Under the pieces are notes generated by a model, which did no database searches, had not been told where the DNA came from, and saw nothing but the letters and a program-made list of their open reading frames with translations. A program made the translations under genes and the position numbers. Positions 10,097 to 22,461 of a DNA stretch of 64,000 nt are shown here, one piece after another. Source of the stretch: Nyssa sinensis (Eukaryota > Streptophyta > Magnoliopsida > Cornales > Nyssaceae); contig CM018038.1 of NCBI GenBank assembly GCA_008638375.1, forward strand, positions 30,664,753 to 30,728,752, written 5' to 3'. Numbering within the stretch: position 1 is the stretch's first letter; each line of letters begins with the position of its first letter.

Positions 10097-13000
10097 GTAC
10101 TGGAAGTTATCTCTTATGGTTCACCCTGACAAATGCTCTCACCCTCAAGCTCACCAAGCATTCATAAAATTGAATAAATCTTTTAAAGATTTACAAGATC
10201 CAGATAAGGTGTGTCATGCACTGAAGTTTTCTGATTGCACTTTAAGATGCCTTCATATGCTCTTGATCTTGTTTCTTTAGTTGGATGGTTTGTTGAATTG
10301 AATGCCAATGCCTGATCTTTGGTTAAAATATGTTAAAATCTGTATATATTTTACCTGTTTGTAGAACTTGCCTGTATTTGAAATGTGTTGGTATGTTAAG
10401 ATGTTAATAGATGGATATGGCCTAGGGACAATGCAGAACAGAACAAACAAGATTCTTGCATCTGACCGCCAATCATCTTGGATTGGCCTTTTTGTTGAGT
10501 TGTGATGAATATTGTGATAACTGTTATCCTTCAACTTCGTCTGGATGTGATATTCTGAGATTGCTTTAATGCTTTGGAGTGAAGTTTAAAAGTTTTGCCT
10601 TGTTTTGGCTTGGTTGTCATCGATCATATGTTGGTTAGATCTTGAATTTTTTTATTGGTGGTTAATATTCCAACACCAATGTCCCAATTAGGACTTGAAG
10701 CCCTGCATCTTGCCCTATGGGTGTGGCAGGGGATACCACTCAAGCTAACAGCTGGTGTTAAGACCACCACAAATTTATTGTTGATTTAGAAATCAGTTCT
10801 ATTTTTAACTTGGTCTTTTCTTATTTTTGTAAATGTTCATACTTCATAGTATGTAACAAATTGCTTAGAAAGATAAAACCTACTGAATAATCTAAGCAAT
10901 CAGAACTGATTATTTTTTGGTAATATGGATAATAAAAATAATTTATAAGTTGTAACTCACCCTCAGATGGTAGGGAAGGTCAATTTGACTTGAATCTTGG
11001 ACTTGATCTTTAATTTTATACCAGTTGAATACTGCGATGGGAGAAGTTTTTATTTTGCCAAAGTTGAAAAGATTGAAAAAAACTAGTCATTTCATTGATC
11101 TTGTACATATGCGAGGAAGGTAATGAAAAAAGAAAGAAGATGAAATACTTGTTTATGATATATAAAGGAAAAAATTCAGATAAGTAATAACTTCTCACTA
11201 GTAACAAAATAAGATAAAAGGGGAAAAAAAAAAAAAACTCTTAATAGTTGAGCCTTGACGAGTGTGTAGTTTTTTTTTGTTTGGGGCGGGGGGCAGGGGT
11301 GGGTCTCTCACTCGCTCAGGGAGAGGTGCCATCTATGTCTAGACTAGATAGATTCTTGGTATCTTTTGAGTGGGAGGAATAGTTTTTGAGTTTCTTCCAA
11401 GCATGTTTGTCAAGACCAGCTTCAGATCACATCCTTTTGTTGCTTGAATTTTTTTTTTTTCGGGGCTTGGGGAAGAGGGCCCGGGGGGGGGGAGGGGGAT
11501 TAAAGAGAGGAGGAAGGAGTCCTTTTAGGTTCGAAAATATGTGTTTTAAGGAGATGGTAAAAGGGAGGTGGTAGGGATATGATGTTAGGGGTGCCCCGAG
11601 CTTTGTTATGGCTTTGAAACTTAAAGCTTTTGAAGGACCTGAGAACTTGAAATAAAAAGGTGTATGAGAATCTAAAGGTCTTTAAGGTGAGGATTTTCCA
11701 AGATATTAAGGAAAGTAATGCTAAGGGAAATCAGTCTATCATCACAAAAGGGGACTTGTCGGGAAGGTTTAAAAGGGTAGTTGGGGAGACTTCGTAAGGC
11801 GGAAGAAATTAGTTGGAGGCAAAAGTCTAGAGCATTATGGCTAAAGGAGAGGGGGGGGGGGACAAGAACACAAAATCTTGCTATCGTTTGGCTAACATTC
11901 ATAGGAGAATGAATAATATAAGCTCGATGAATTTTGATGGTTGGATTCTCATGGATGAGGAGGAGGTGAAGCATGTCATTTCAATTTTTTTTTTCTTTTC
12001 GAGAGGTTGAATTTGGAGACGTGCATGTAGACCAAACTTGGGAGATGAGAAGAGATTGGAGTTGGAGAGGCCTTTCATAGAGCAAGGGTGGTAGAGGCTT
12101 TGCAAACATGGGCAGGAGATCAAGCACGTGATCCAGATGGGTTTTCTATGGTATTTTTATTGCATTGTTGTTTGGTGGTTCATAGGGAAATGTTGACAAT
12201 GTTTGACTACTTTTAGAGTTTAGCACTTAAAAGAGAAGTTTGAATGCCACGTTTATTGTTTTAATTCCAAAAAAGGAGGGTGTAGAGAATATTATGGACT
12301 TTAGGCCGATCAGTTCGGTGGGAGGGGTGTACAAATTGTTAACTAAAGTCTTTACCATCCGGTTGCAGAAGGTCTTGGGGAAGGTGATCTCCGACAGTTA
12401 GAATGCTTTTGTAAGGCAGAGACATATGCCTAGATGCTGATTTTGATTGTTAATGAATGCATTGATGAGAGGCGGATAGGTCTAGAAAAGAGGTTCAGTG
12501 TGCAAGTTAGACATCGAGAAGGCTTATGATTATGTCAATTAGGGCTTCTTTCGGTTTATGCTTCGCAAGTTGAGCTTTGGAGGTAGATGGTGTAGATGGG
12601 TGGAGTGGTGTATATCTAGGGGTTCCTTTTCAGTTTTGGTGGATGATTCATTGGTTGGCTTCTTCAATAGTTCTAGGGGGCTGAGATAGGGAGATCTACT
12701 TTCTCATATGTTTTTGTCATGGTTATGGAGGCTTTGAGTAGGATGATGGTTCGAGTGGTGGAGGGGGTGTTCTGAGGGGTTTTGGTGCGAGCAATAGATT
12801 GGGGGAAAGAGTAGGAGATATGTAATATCTTATGTGTGGATGACACAATTATTTTTTGTGGAGCTGAAGAGAGGCAGTTGAGATACTTGAGATGTGTATT
12901 ATTATGCTTTGAGGCTCTATTGATTTAAGGTCAATTTGAATAAAAGTGAGTTCATTCCTATAGGGGAGGTCAGAGGTGAAAAAGATCAAAACTTTATCTT

Positions 13001-16000
13001 GGAATTTGGGCTTTCGCACAGGTAGTTTTCCTTCTGTTTACTTGGGCTTGCCATTATGAGCTTCCACAAGATCAAAGGCTATTTGGGGATCCAATTGTGG
13101 ATAGATTTCAAAAGAGATTGACAAGATGGAAGAGGCCATACTTGTCAAAAGGCGAAAAAGATCACTTTGATTAAGAGCACATCGTCGAGTTTACCGACTT
13201 ATTTTATGTCTCTTTATCCCAAGTTAGAGTGTATAGAAAAGTTGGTCGTACAAGCTTCAAAGGGCTTTCTTTGGGGAGGCCAAGGAAAGTGATTCGAAGA
13301 TTGATTCGCTCAACTGGGGAAGACTCAAGCTCCTTGTTCTGGTTGGGGGATTGGATCGAAGGATCTTAGAGTGTTCAATAAGGCTCTTTTGGGTAAGTGG
13401 TTGTGGCGATAGAGCTAGTGAGCTAAATGGAGGGAGGTTATAGTGCTAGATATGGGTGTGATATGGGAGGTTGGTTTTCGGCAGAGGTGGAAAAACCTAT
13501 AGGGTGGGGCTGTGAAAAAGCATTAGTAAGGAGAAGCAGGAGTTCTTCAACTGCATTCAGTTTGACTTGGGGATGGAAGGTGTCAAGGCGACAATAGTTG
13601 AGATCACTTTTCTTTCACGAATTAGATAATTTGACACAAGTTACATATAAAAAAAATAAAACAAATAGTGATTTAAACCTATTATAATTAGTAACTTAGT
13701 ATTAAAATAGTTATTTCTCTACACTTTATTTCCCCTACTACTTTTCTATTATTTTAAGAAAATAATAGAAATATCTTCTTGTAATTTTGAGTCTTAATCC
13801 TTGAAAAATAAATGGATATTATTTTTTACTAACTTCTAGAATTATTGTTGATACAAAAGAAATGTTTCCTCTGATTTGGTATGTTTCCACTAGTTTTGGT
13901 ATGTTTCTACGGAAACAATTTTGTTTCCATGGAAACATGTGAATTTCGATATTCCACTAGTGTTTCGTTTCAGTTCCCTGAGAAACGAAAATGTTTCGGC
14001 CGTTTCGATGGAAAAGAAACGAAATTTTGATCCTTGGAAGGCGACATAAGTTGAGGATCACTTTCTTTGTTTGGGTTGTGGTTTGGGAGGCGGTGCTTAC
14101 TAAACTTACAGAAAAGGAGCTTTAGATTAGCTAGGCGGTGTTGTATGTGTGGTGCTGCGATGGAGACTAATCATCTTTTTTTGCATTGCTCTTTTGCTAA
14201 GGAGATGTGGAGTCTTATCTTCTCGCTTTTTTGGTTGCTCATGGATTATGCCATATACAGTTGGAGAGTTTTTGATGGGATGGCAAGGGGGTCATCTAGG
14301 TTGGCACTTGAGGAGGGCGTGAAATCTACCACCGTTATGTCTATTATAGTGTTTCTGGTGAGAGAGAAATCGGAGAATTTTTTCAGGCAAGGAAATGTCC
14401 CCTTATAGATTTAAAGATGATTTTTTGAAGAAGCTATATTTTTGGTTTTTAAAAGCATACCCTACTTGTGTATATTCTTCCTCCTCTTTGTTGGAAGGAT
14501 TTAGATTGTAATTATGTTCTTTTTCCTTGTTTTGTATAGGGTTCGCCCCTTTTATTGGTTTTGAATATAATATACAGATAGATTACTCATCAAAAAAAAC
14601 CAAAGAACCAAAAAACTGATTTATCTATTTGAACTTTCATTGGACTTGGGAAAACATAAAATGTCCTAGTTTTTAATTTTTTTTTTCAGCTTAATTTGAT
14701 GGCTAAGCTCTCCTCACCTGAAATTACTCCATACTTACTGATTGGACTAGTCCAATTCTGAATCAACAACTTCTTGTTACTAGTCACCAAATCTTAAAGT
14801 ATTGCTTATGCCTACACTTAAATATTTTGAATTGATAAGAAGGTTGATCAAAGAGAGCAATCGTTGGTGTGTTTTAAATGAGAAAGTTGATTAAATTGAT
14901 GCCTAAATCATTTATGGTTCTCGCTGAGGATGGTGTGCAAACTATGCCCTTTTTCTATAGATCATTACTGAAATTGCAACAATGAAAGAAGTGGCAGTGT
15001 GCAGTTTGTTATTGCTTCGGATCTTTACATGGTTTGGCTTTCAGTTGTACTTCTGTTAGTATTTAACGAATGCCATCTTTCAGAAAGTTATGCAGGAACT
15101 GTGTTTGATATTGAATGATATTACATTTTATGCTGGAACTATGTTTTATATTGAATGATATTACATTTTAATCAGTTCAATTTGCAATATTACTTGTCCC
15201 CTATGTATTTTAATGACTTCAAGTACTGGCTATCTACAGACATATGGTGATTGTAATTTCTTTTTGGCCATATTATCCTTTGGTGGATATAACTTTGTGG
15301 ATGCTGTATTCTGTACTCTTATGACTCTAAAGTATCTGATTCTGCGATTTCTTTCAAATTTATGTCTTTTTTAATAGAGAAAATCAGTGGATGAGAAAAT
15401 CAAACTCAAGGAAGAACAGGAGGCATTTAAGGTACATAGTTTGCCTGAATATTGGGCTAGGGATAGGTTTAGGTAGTTATTAAATGGTCAATATTTTACT
15501 AAATGGTATTTGTTTTTTGTAGGCAGAGTTGAAAGCACTCCGTGAGGCTGCACAATGGAGACGTTTGCAAGGTTAGCTTTAGTGTGCTGAAAAAAAAAGT
15601 AATTCATTGTAGGAAATTTTCTACCTGCAATAATTATCCTCTTTTAGAGGAGAGAATAAATAAATTTCCATGATGATGTCTCCTTTGGTTGGGGGGAATT
15701 TGTTATACACATGTTGACTGAATTCTTCTGATAAAAATTATGTAAGTCATAATTCATTGATTACTATTACTGGCAAGATATTATGGCATTGCCTACTGAA
15801 ATTATTGTCTTTCTGTGTATTAAAAATGACATTACCAAATGGAGATAAAAAAAAATTAAAAAAAAAATTAAAACAAGACTAAATAGTTTTTCATACTTGG
15901 AAAAATCCTTTATTAGTTATTACTATTTCCTTCATTTTTCATATGATTTTTTTGGGGGGTTTTGGGGTTTGCGGGGGGGCGGCAGTCCTGTCATATGAAT

Positions 16001-19000
16001 AATTTTGTTTCTATTCTCTCTTTATTATGTAATTTTCCTAGACAATTACTGATGGAATCCAGCAGGAAACATATTTTGTACGATAATATCATGCTTAGTG
16101 CGCTCTTTGTTGAGAATCAGTGATTCCCTGAAGGAAAAGGATAAAAACAACATATATTCTCACAAGCAAAATTGTTATCTAGAATATATCTATTTCCAGG
16201 TCATTTTAACCCTTGAAAGTCGCCCATAAGAAAAAGATGATGTCAATTGAATCAGAGTATTTGAAAGAAATCCCCCCTCTGCTAATTTGTCGCGTCATTG
16301 GATAATTCCTTGAAGAAAAAGGATAAAACAGCATATATTTTCACAAGCAAAATTGCTATCTAGACAATATCATGGACCATTTCCAAGTCAGTTGCACCCT
16401 TGAAGTCACCTGCAAGAAAAAAGATAATGTCAATTGACTAAGAATACTGGAAATAGAAATCCATCTTTTTCTTGGCTAAGTTATTTTCTTCATCTTTCTA
16501 TATAGGCCCTAGATTCAGTATCCATCATTTATCTAGCATGATGGGAAAAACCCAATCTCCCCTTAGAAATGCTTTTCAGGGGAAACATAAGTATCTACAT
16601 GCAGATCAGCATCCTAACCATTTTTCAAAAGACAGCCCATAATCCTTTGTCACCCTTTGCCCAGGTGAGGTTTACTCATTAGGAAACTTCCACAATCATT
16701 TCCAAAGTCTTGTTCCTAAGAATTAGATTGCCAGATCCTAACCCCCCTTCCTTCCTAGGATGGATTACCATTTCCATTTAATTAAATCGTCTCTAGGCAT
16801 CTAGCTGGACCCTGAGAGGCAACCAAAGAGACCCTCTTTGATTTCTTTTAATTTTTCATTCAACGACAATAGAAAAATTAAGGAGACAAATTAAGAAGGG
16901 ATGTTAGTTAATGCTGGATAAGAGTGATTTTGCTGCCCCAAGATAGAGTTAATCTTTTTCCACACTATCTACACTCACAGAAAACTACGAGTTCTGGGAT
17001 TTCCATTCAAGGGAACACTGAAATATGTGAGGGGGCCACTTGCAATCACAAATTGCACATTCTAAGGAAGTAACCAGCCATCTCTGCAGTTGATCCCTTT
17101 GAATCAGCAGTGGATCTCGTCATCGTATTATAGTCTCAAGCACTAAATACCTTTGACTAAGTCAAGGATGATGTTAAAATTGAGGAATCTTTACACCTTA
17201 TTTAAAGAGAGTGCCATAAGGTCATTACTGAACCAAAGATGAGACACCTTCCCTTTGGAAGATATTCACTCTGTCCCTACATGCTCTAAACTCTATGACC
17301 TTATCCTTGTCTTCTCAGGCAACTATTTGACTCTGTTCATTTGGTTTGTTGCTGCCACAAACCGAGAAAAACGGCCCATATTCGGTCCATATAGGAACCT
17401 CAAACCTCCATTCGCCTACCTTGCTCTTCACCGTCAAAGGCAACTCCCTCTTGAAACCCTTGACTAGTATCCTAGCCCACCACAGGTGAACTCTATTAAT
17501 TGTGTCTTTTTCAGCTCTGATAAAACCATCAAACCAATCCTCTAATTGCTTGAATAGTTCAAAACTCCAAAGAAAAATGGAATATGTGAGGGGGCCACTC
17601 GCAATCACAAATTGCACATTCTAAGGAAGTAACCAGCCATCTCTGCAGTTGATCCCTTTGAATCGGCAATGGATCTCGTCATCGTATTATAGTCTCAAGC
17701 CCTAAATACCTTTGACTAAGTTAAGGATGATGTTAAAATTGAGGAATCTTCACACCTTATTTAAAGAGAGTGCCATAAGGTCATTACTGAACCAAAGATG
17801 AGACACCTTCCCTTTGGAAGATATTCACTCTATCCCTACATGCTCTAAACTCTATGATTTCTGAATGCTGATCTCTTGAGCTAAGAAGTACGAGCACGGA
17901 CACGGGACACAAATAAAACACGATATGGACACGCAAACATGGAACTCCTCAAAAAATTAGGACTTTGATACATCGGGATACATTGAATATAAAATAATAG
18001 TCCCAAATTTTTTCAATCAAAATTGGCATAAAAACACACAAATCACAACGATATTATTAAGATATCAAAATAAAAAAGTCATTAAATAAAAATTAAAAAA
18101 TGTCTTCATTTAAATCATCAACATCCATGATACAAGTTTCAAAACAAATTTGCTAACTACTATATAACACACACACATATAACCCAAAAGAAAAGCGAAG
18201 AACAAGAAGAGAAAAAGAGGGAAAAATACCCCCAAAAAAAATCCCAAAATTCAGAATGTCCGAAATTCAGAAAAATAAAAATAAATTGGACATTTTTTTT
18301 GCGTGTTCAGGATTTGTCCATATCCGACACTGATATGTGAACCAAAATTCAGTATCCGTGCCTCTTACTAAGAATATTTCCTAAAGTATATAGGAAAGGG
18401 GATGTAGAATCTTCCTGCCTAAGCCTCTCATAGTACTCTACTGACCTTTGTGTTTTCCCCATTATTGATGATTAAAATTCATAGACAATAACTCATCCCA
18501 ACTTCCATTTCAAAGGGTCCAAGGATACCAGTCCCCATGGTCATTTGTGTTTTTGATCCTGATTGAACATCCTCCATGACCTTCCTACATTCCTCCACTA
18601 CCTTGTTCACCACTAGAAAGCAGTGTTATGAATTTATCTTTCTATAGCAAGAGTTTCTTGAAAAAAAAGAGGTAGAAATTCAATTGTTTTTATGCTAAAC
18701 ATTACTCCCACTGTACATGACAAAACAAAGATGAAAATTGATTGGATTCCTTGCTGGAGTATTAGCAATGCTTGTCTATTGGCCATTGCATAACTATGGT
18801 AAGTTTTGCTATACAAATCTCTAGTTGGTTTTGTTATTATTTTTTCATAAAAAGGAAGGTCTATGAAGCCTTTCTAATATGCCAAGAGGGTCAAATCACT
18901 CACCTCTCTGAAGTACTTGCTAGGGTTGTAATTGGAAGTTCACTTGCTACTGTTATTAATACCTTCTTCTGCTTCTTCTAATGGTTGGGGAAAGAGGGGG

Positions 19001-21680
19001 TTTTGTGATTGCTAATATTCTAATGATAAATGCAACGAGTTTTCGCCTTTGTTTTGCCATGTAGCGTGGAATTTAGACCTTCCTATTCACTATGGGATTT
19101 GTTTTGTGATATCTTACCAAGTAAAATCTGTTCATCAGTAACAATCGGAACTGATATATAATAATGATAGGCTTTCTTTTAGTAATAAAGAATGATCTCA
19201 TTCTCATTTTACCTAAACCCTCCCAACCTAGAAAAAAAAAATCACATTTTTCTTTCTAGTAGATCTGGTTGTTGGTTCTCTACAATGCTGGGAGTTTCCA
19301 CTGATTGGAGAAAGGTTTTTTTTTTTTTTTTTCAATCCTCTTGTTCTGACCGTGGTAGCCTAATCACATTGCGGGCAGATCTCATGCAAAATAAATTTTG
19401 TATCTTATAATGTGACTTTGGATCTATCCTCAGCTCTTCCTGTTCATTTTTATACTGCTGTCCTCTTGTTAACTGGGCAGCAATAATGGTGCTAGGTACA
19501 ACATTTCTATTCTTATTGTCAAAGACATTTTTCTTTAGTGTCATCATGCCCATATTGACCTAATTGCAGCTGCCTGTGAATTGATTGATGTTGTCTACAT
19601 GAGATTGCCTACTCCTATGATTGATATCAGTATTTTCATGGATCCTCTTCTAATATACCTCTTGTACTTGGAGCTTCTGGAACTCTAATTTGTACTTGCA
19701 TCAGGCCTCCGTGTTATCTTTCGCAAGTGCTGTAGGTCTTAGACTAATGGAACTTTGGGACAGTTGACAATTATTTGTTAAATATTGTGCTTATTTTTCT
19801 TTAGTAGACATTAGTTCTTGACCTTTTTAAAGCTCCTGTTGACGTGGAATTTGGAAATAAGAAAGCTCGTTTTCATTGGCAGGTATATCCATGGAAGGGT
19901 GATGCTGAGCTCCTGGCAGAAATGGATGTGAAAGTGGGACCAAAAAGAGACGAATGGATGACAACGTTACCTCCAGAGAGAAAGGTAATGCTTTCGTTTA
20001 ACTCTTTAATATTCGTGTTTTGATTATTATTGTTGTTGTTGTTGTTTGGGAACAAAAATGGACTAAACTATACTAATGGAAGGCAAAATTACAAAAATCT
20101 CCCTTTCTACGTGTTTCTAAGTTTTGATTATTTCCTTTTCTGTTCCTCAAACTTGAATTCAGAGAAAGTACATCAAACTATTGCTTTTAGAAGCATTTTC
20201 ATAGTGGCTAACATAATAACTATGACATTATCGATTTGAGACAGCTCAATTTAAGAAAGTTTTAGCTAAACTATTTGGAGTCAGCTTTGAACTCATGTCC
20301 ACAAGGGATCTAATAAAGTTTTGCCACTGACTATCAGCCACTTAATGCAATTCTTCTCTTTCCCTCTGCAATTGAGACTGACTGGATAAGGATAGGACAC
20401 TAAGTATGATATAGGTTGAGTTGTTGATGTGGGAAAAGATAGAAGCAAATTTTACATGACTTGTAATTTAGACCTAAGATAGGTTAGTCTCAATTGACAG
20501 GCACACATTTTTCTACTACTTTTTTTCTTTTAATAGTAATAGTATTGTAAACAATGTGTCAAAAGGGTGCAACCCTTATACATGGGAAACATACAAGAGC
20601 ACTTAAAACTCCCTTTATACAACTTAATTCTCCAATAGACTATAGAATCAGAAATAGATTTTAGAAAATTTCCAAAGAGTTCAGGATCATGTATTTCAAT
20701 AAATACAAAAGCAAAACTACATCATCACAAGTCGTGGGGTTCCTTTCTCCCTCTGCAAGCACCACATGGGACAAAGAGCTGCCCACCAAACTGGTTGAAC
20801 TCTTTACTTCTTTCACTGTTATTGCTGCAAGAAGAGGTGCTTGGAAATAGCTCTTCTGTGAGACACATCAAAAATGATGAATACACCACAGCTGTAATTA
20901 GTTCACAAAGAGTTTTATGTTTATGGAAATGAGATTGTCCCCTTCTGTAAATCATTATATTTGAAGGTACGAATCCATCCTTTAAACTGGAGACGTTAGA
21001 GATATAAAATCAATTATTGCAACAAAAAAAAAAAAAAACTCGAAACATTTTCATTTCCAAAGTTAAAAAGTCATCACATCTCTTAGTAATTGTTTGTCAA
21101 CTTGTCACTCAACCTCTGATTGATTTCTTTTTCTCAGCCTGGTATGACTATGCAAACAACTAAGTTTAGCAGAAACTCTAAGGACGGACGTGGTGATACC
21201 AGCGTATGGACAGATACCCCTTCAGATAAAGCCCAGAAAGCAAAGATGAAGTATGAGAGATGTTTCTGAATTAATTAGGCAGTTTACCTTTTTCTTGAAT
21301 TTTGCAACTCAATTTTTGTATTTTTGGGTTCATATGGCAGTTATTTGGAAGCCTATAATGAGACAGCAGCACTTACTTCAAAGGAACAGGAAAAGAAAAG
21401 GACAAATTCCGATGCACAACTGGTGGACGAATACAACAAAGCAAAACGATCAAAATCATTGGTGGAAAAGCACAAAGAGACTGTTCAGAGCAGCTCAAAA
21501 AGAAAATCCAAGCAGGAGCGAGCAAAAGAGGAGTGGGAGGGGCAACATCCGTGGAAGCCTTGGGATCGTGAGAAGGATTTGACAGCTGGACGGAAAACTA
21601 TAAAATTTGATGCTGACAACATGACCGAGGGTCTGACTTCACGGTTCTCTTCTGGATCTTTTCAAAGGAACTTCCTTTAG
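10097..21680 (+). CDS. J-domain / DUF3752 (GPALPP-like) protein, 5' exons not visible
   Basis: Six exons are read: 10097-10208, 15378-15431, 15523-15571, 19883-19984, 21138-21250 and 21341-21680 (stop TAG), all with GT-AG borders. Exon 1 encodes the second half of a J-domain with the HPD motif ([14 protein letters not shown]) and helix III ([16 protein letters not shown]). Exons 2-3 give a charged helix ([20 protein letters not shown]). Exons 4-6 give DUF3752: [47 protein letters not shown] and a C-terminal SFQRNFL. The HPD motif implies an Hsp70 partner; DUF3752 proteins are poorly characterised. Exon 4 needs one base fewer (GGG for GG near 19895-19898) to keep frame; without this the reading stops at once. 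The exon carrying J-domain helix I is not found. A Copia element sits just upstream, and the introns hold a LINE and MITEs. It may be a functional gene with a sequence error or a young pseudogene. Confidence 0.75.
10209..11479 (+). other. J-domain gene intron, first part
   Basis: The donor is AAG|gtgtgt at 10208/10209. I see no coding motif. The sequence holds T-rich stretches and a G-rich patch near 11280-11310. The LINE starts near 11480. Confidence 0.5.
11500..14408 (+). pseudogene. LINE A ORF2 remnant (RT and zf-RVT)
   Basis: The reverse transcriptase aspartates of the usual FADD box survive as CVDD near 12835. The last open piece (14067-14408) encodes the C-terminal zinc-binding domain typical of plant non-LTR retrotransposons: [19 protein letters not shown] then AKEMWSLIF. 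This domain is split from upstream ORF2 by the MITE at about 13612-14036. No full-length protein can be made. Confidence 0.8.
13612..14036. mobile_element. Shorter copy of the 786-1638 element, nested in LINE A
   Basis: About 13625-14036 matches 1205-1638 of the MULE-like element and ends with the same gatccttg terminus. The first about 420 bp of the full copy are absent. The insertion interrupts the LINE zf-RVT coding region. About 27 bp of host sequence (13585-13611) is repeated with small differences at 14038-14064, longer than a normal Mutator target duplication. Confidence 0.6.
14600..15377 (+). other. J-domain gene intron between LINE A and exon 2
   Basis: This is AT-rich intron sequence. 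A near-perfect local duplication is visible around 15092-15170 (ttgaatgatattacatttta twice). The acceptor is ttttttaatag at 15367-15377. Confidence 0.5.
15572..17021 (+). other. J-domain gene intron 3, first part
   Basis: This starts with the donor G|gttagc. It contains poly(A)/poly(T) runs and a diverged tandem duplication of about 178 bp (16121-16290 against 16299-16465; shared words include cacaagcaaaattg and tatctaga). No coding motif is seen. From about 16540 the sequence looks like antisense LINE ORF1-flanking DNA leading into the direct repeat. Confidence 0.4.
16121..16465 (+). repeat. Diverged tandem duplication, about 178-bp unit
   Basis: The two halves share gaaggaaaaggataaaa / gaagaaaaaggataaaa, catatattctcacaagca / catatattttcacaagca, and aaagatgatgtcaattga / aaagataatgtcaattga. 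Substitutions and small indels show it is not recent. Confidence 0.6.
17022..17857. repeat. 277-bp direct repeats flanking a DUF4283 segment (A-B-A')
   Basis: Repeat A (17022-17298) and A' (17581-17857) are the same length and differ at only about eight positions. Between them, B (17299-17580) is nearly identical to 330-612 at the left of the window. B encodes, on the minus strand, a LINE ORF1 DUF4283 piece ([22 protein letters not shown]). Locus 1 is not flanked by A. The structure suggests recombination or template switching between LINE copies. No gene is expressed from it as far as the sequence shows. Confidence 0.8.
17315..17617 (-). pseudogene. LINE ORF1 DUF4283 remnant (locus 2)
   Basis: This is a minus-strand open stretch of 100 codons. 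Its N-terminal part is encoded by repeat A' and the rest (from [14 protein letters not shown] to WTEYGP) by segment B. It is a LINE ORF1 fragment, not a host exon, and lies antisense within the J-domain gene intron. Confidence 0.6.
17888..18367 (+). mobile_element. MITE-like element E3, second copy
   Basis: The element is 480 bp with imperfect inverted ends gtacgagcacggacac and gtatccgtgcctctta. It is flanked by ctaagaa at 17881-17887 and 18368-18374, a probable 7-bp (or 6-bp) target duplication. The interior matches the inverted element at 3811-4308. It has no coding capacity. The terminal structure fits a small hAT-like or similar DNA transposon, but the superfamily cannot be fixed from the ends alone. 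Confidence 0.65.
18375..19882 (+). other. J-domain gene intron 3, last part
   Basis: No exon is recognised. There are poly(T) near 19317-19332 and a poly(A) run near 19228. The acceptor is ttcattggcag at 19872-19882. A missed short exon in this intron could in principle restore the downstream frame. Confidence 0.4.
19985..21137 (+). other. J-domain gene intron 4
   Basis: The borders are AAG|gtaatg and tttctcag|CCTGG. It includes a GTT microsatellite near 20030-20046 and a retroelement-like stretch near 20520-20960 with no domain I can name. Confidence 0.5.
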
Positions 21681-21943
21681 GCCAAGGTTGGTGGCTTGTA
21701 ATATTTGCATGCCACAGTTGCCTTATCTGCCTGGCTGATTTAGCTTGTTTCTTGAGGTTTTTGGTTTTCTGAGCAATTTTTGGAAGGACCTATTCCTTGG
21801 AGGTTTCTTTCTGCAGTTCATTTTAACATCTTGATGTATTGGTTTCACAGTTTCTTCTCAGCCATCAAAGCTTCATATATTGGATAGCCTAGGATGTAAA
21901 GGTTCTACTCTTGTATTTGTTGCTTATAAATTCAGATATGTTC

Positions 21944-21949
21944 AATAAA
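21944..21949 (+). terminator. Probable poly(A) signal of the J-domain gene
   Basis: AATAAA lies 264 bp past the stop codon in a T-rich context (ttcaataaatttatttta), as expected for a plant 3' end. Confidence 0.5.
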
Positions 21950-21959
21950 TTTATTTTAT

Positions 21960-22426
21960 GTGGAACGATAGGCCTATATTTATCCTTTTTTCATTTGATT
22001 CTTTTCAGCAGCTGAATGTTGTTATTTTTTTTTTTTTAGCTTTTACATTTACTCAAATAAGCCTGAAGCCCACTGAGGTAACACTGGTTTGGATCGTTCT
22101 ATAGTTTTAAAAAAAATCAACAGATACACTTGTTAACACATGAAATTGTGTTTTTGACTACTTTTAAAGTAAAAGGAGGTCAAATGAAAAGGAATATAAT
22201 TTCAGGGGTCACAACATGCTTTGATTCTAACCTCCAAAACGAATTTGAAAACTATCTTCATTTGTTTTTATTTATTTATTTATTGGTAAGGTAATTGTAT
22301 TTTGTATTCAAAATTCAAACCAAAAAGGAGGGGGGGAACATATCCATAATTCAGAGACATAGCAATCCTACCAAGGGATGCTAACAGGGCCTCCACAGGC
22401 ACCACACAGAAGAGCAAGCGCTTCTC

Positions 22427-22461
<35 letters not shown>

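Larger units (their letters stand above)
11480..14599 (+). mobile_element. 5'-truncated L1-type LINE (LINE A) inside the intron
   Basis: An ORF2 remnant runs from the endonuclease-RT linker ([13 protein letters not shown] near 11510, then [17 protein letters not shown] near 11810) through RT. RT is recognised by [15 protein letters not shown] near 12300, [12 protein letters not shown] near 12510 and [11 protein letters not shown] near 12830, and the zf-RVT domain follows (14100-14240). Many stops and frameshifts break it. It ends in an A tract at 14592-14599 after gattactcat, like other plant L1 tails. The endonuclease is missing, as usual after 5' truncation. It is co-oriented with the host gene. 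Confidence 0.85.
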
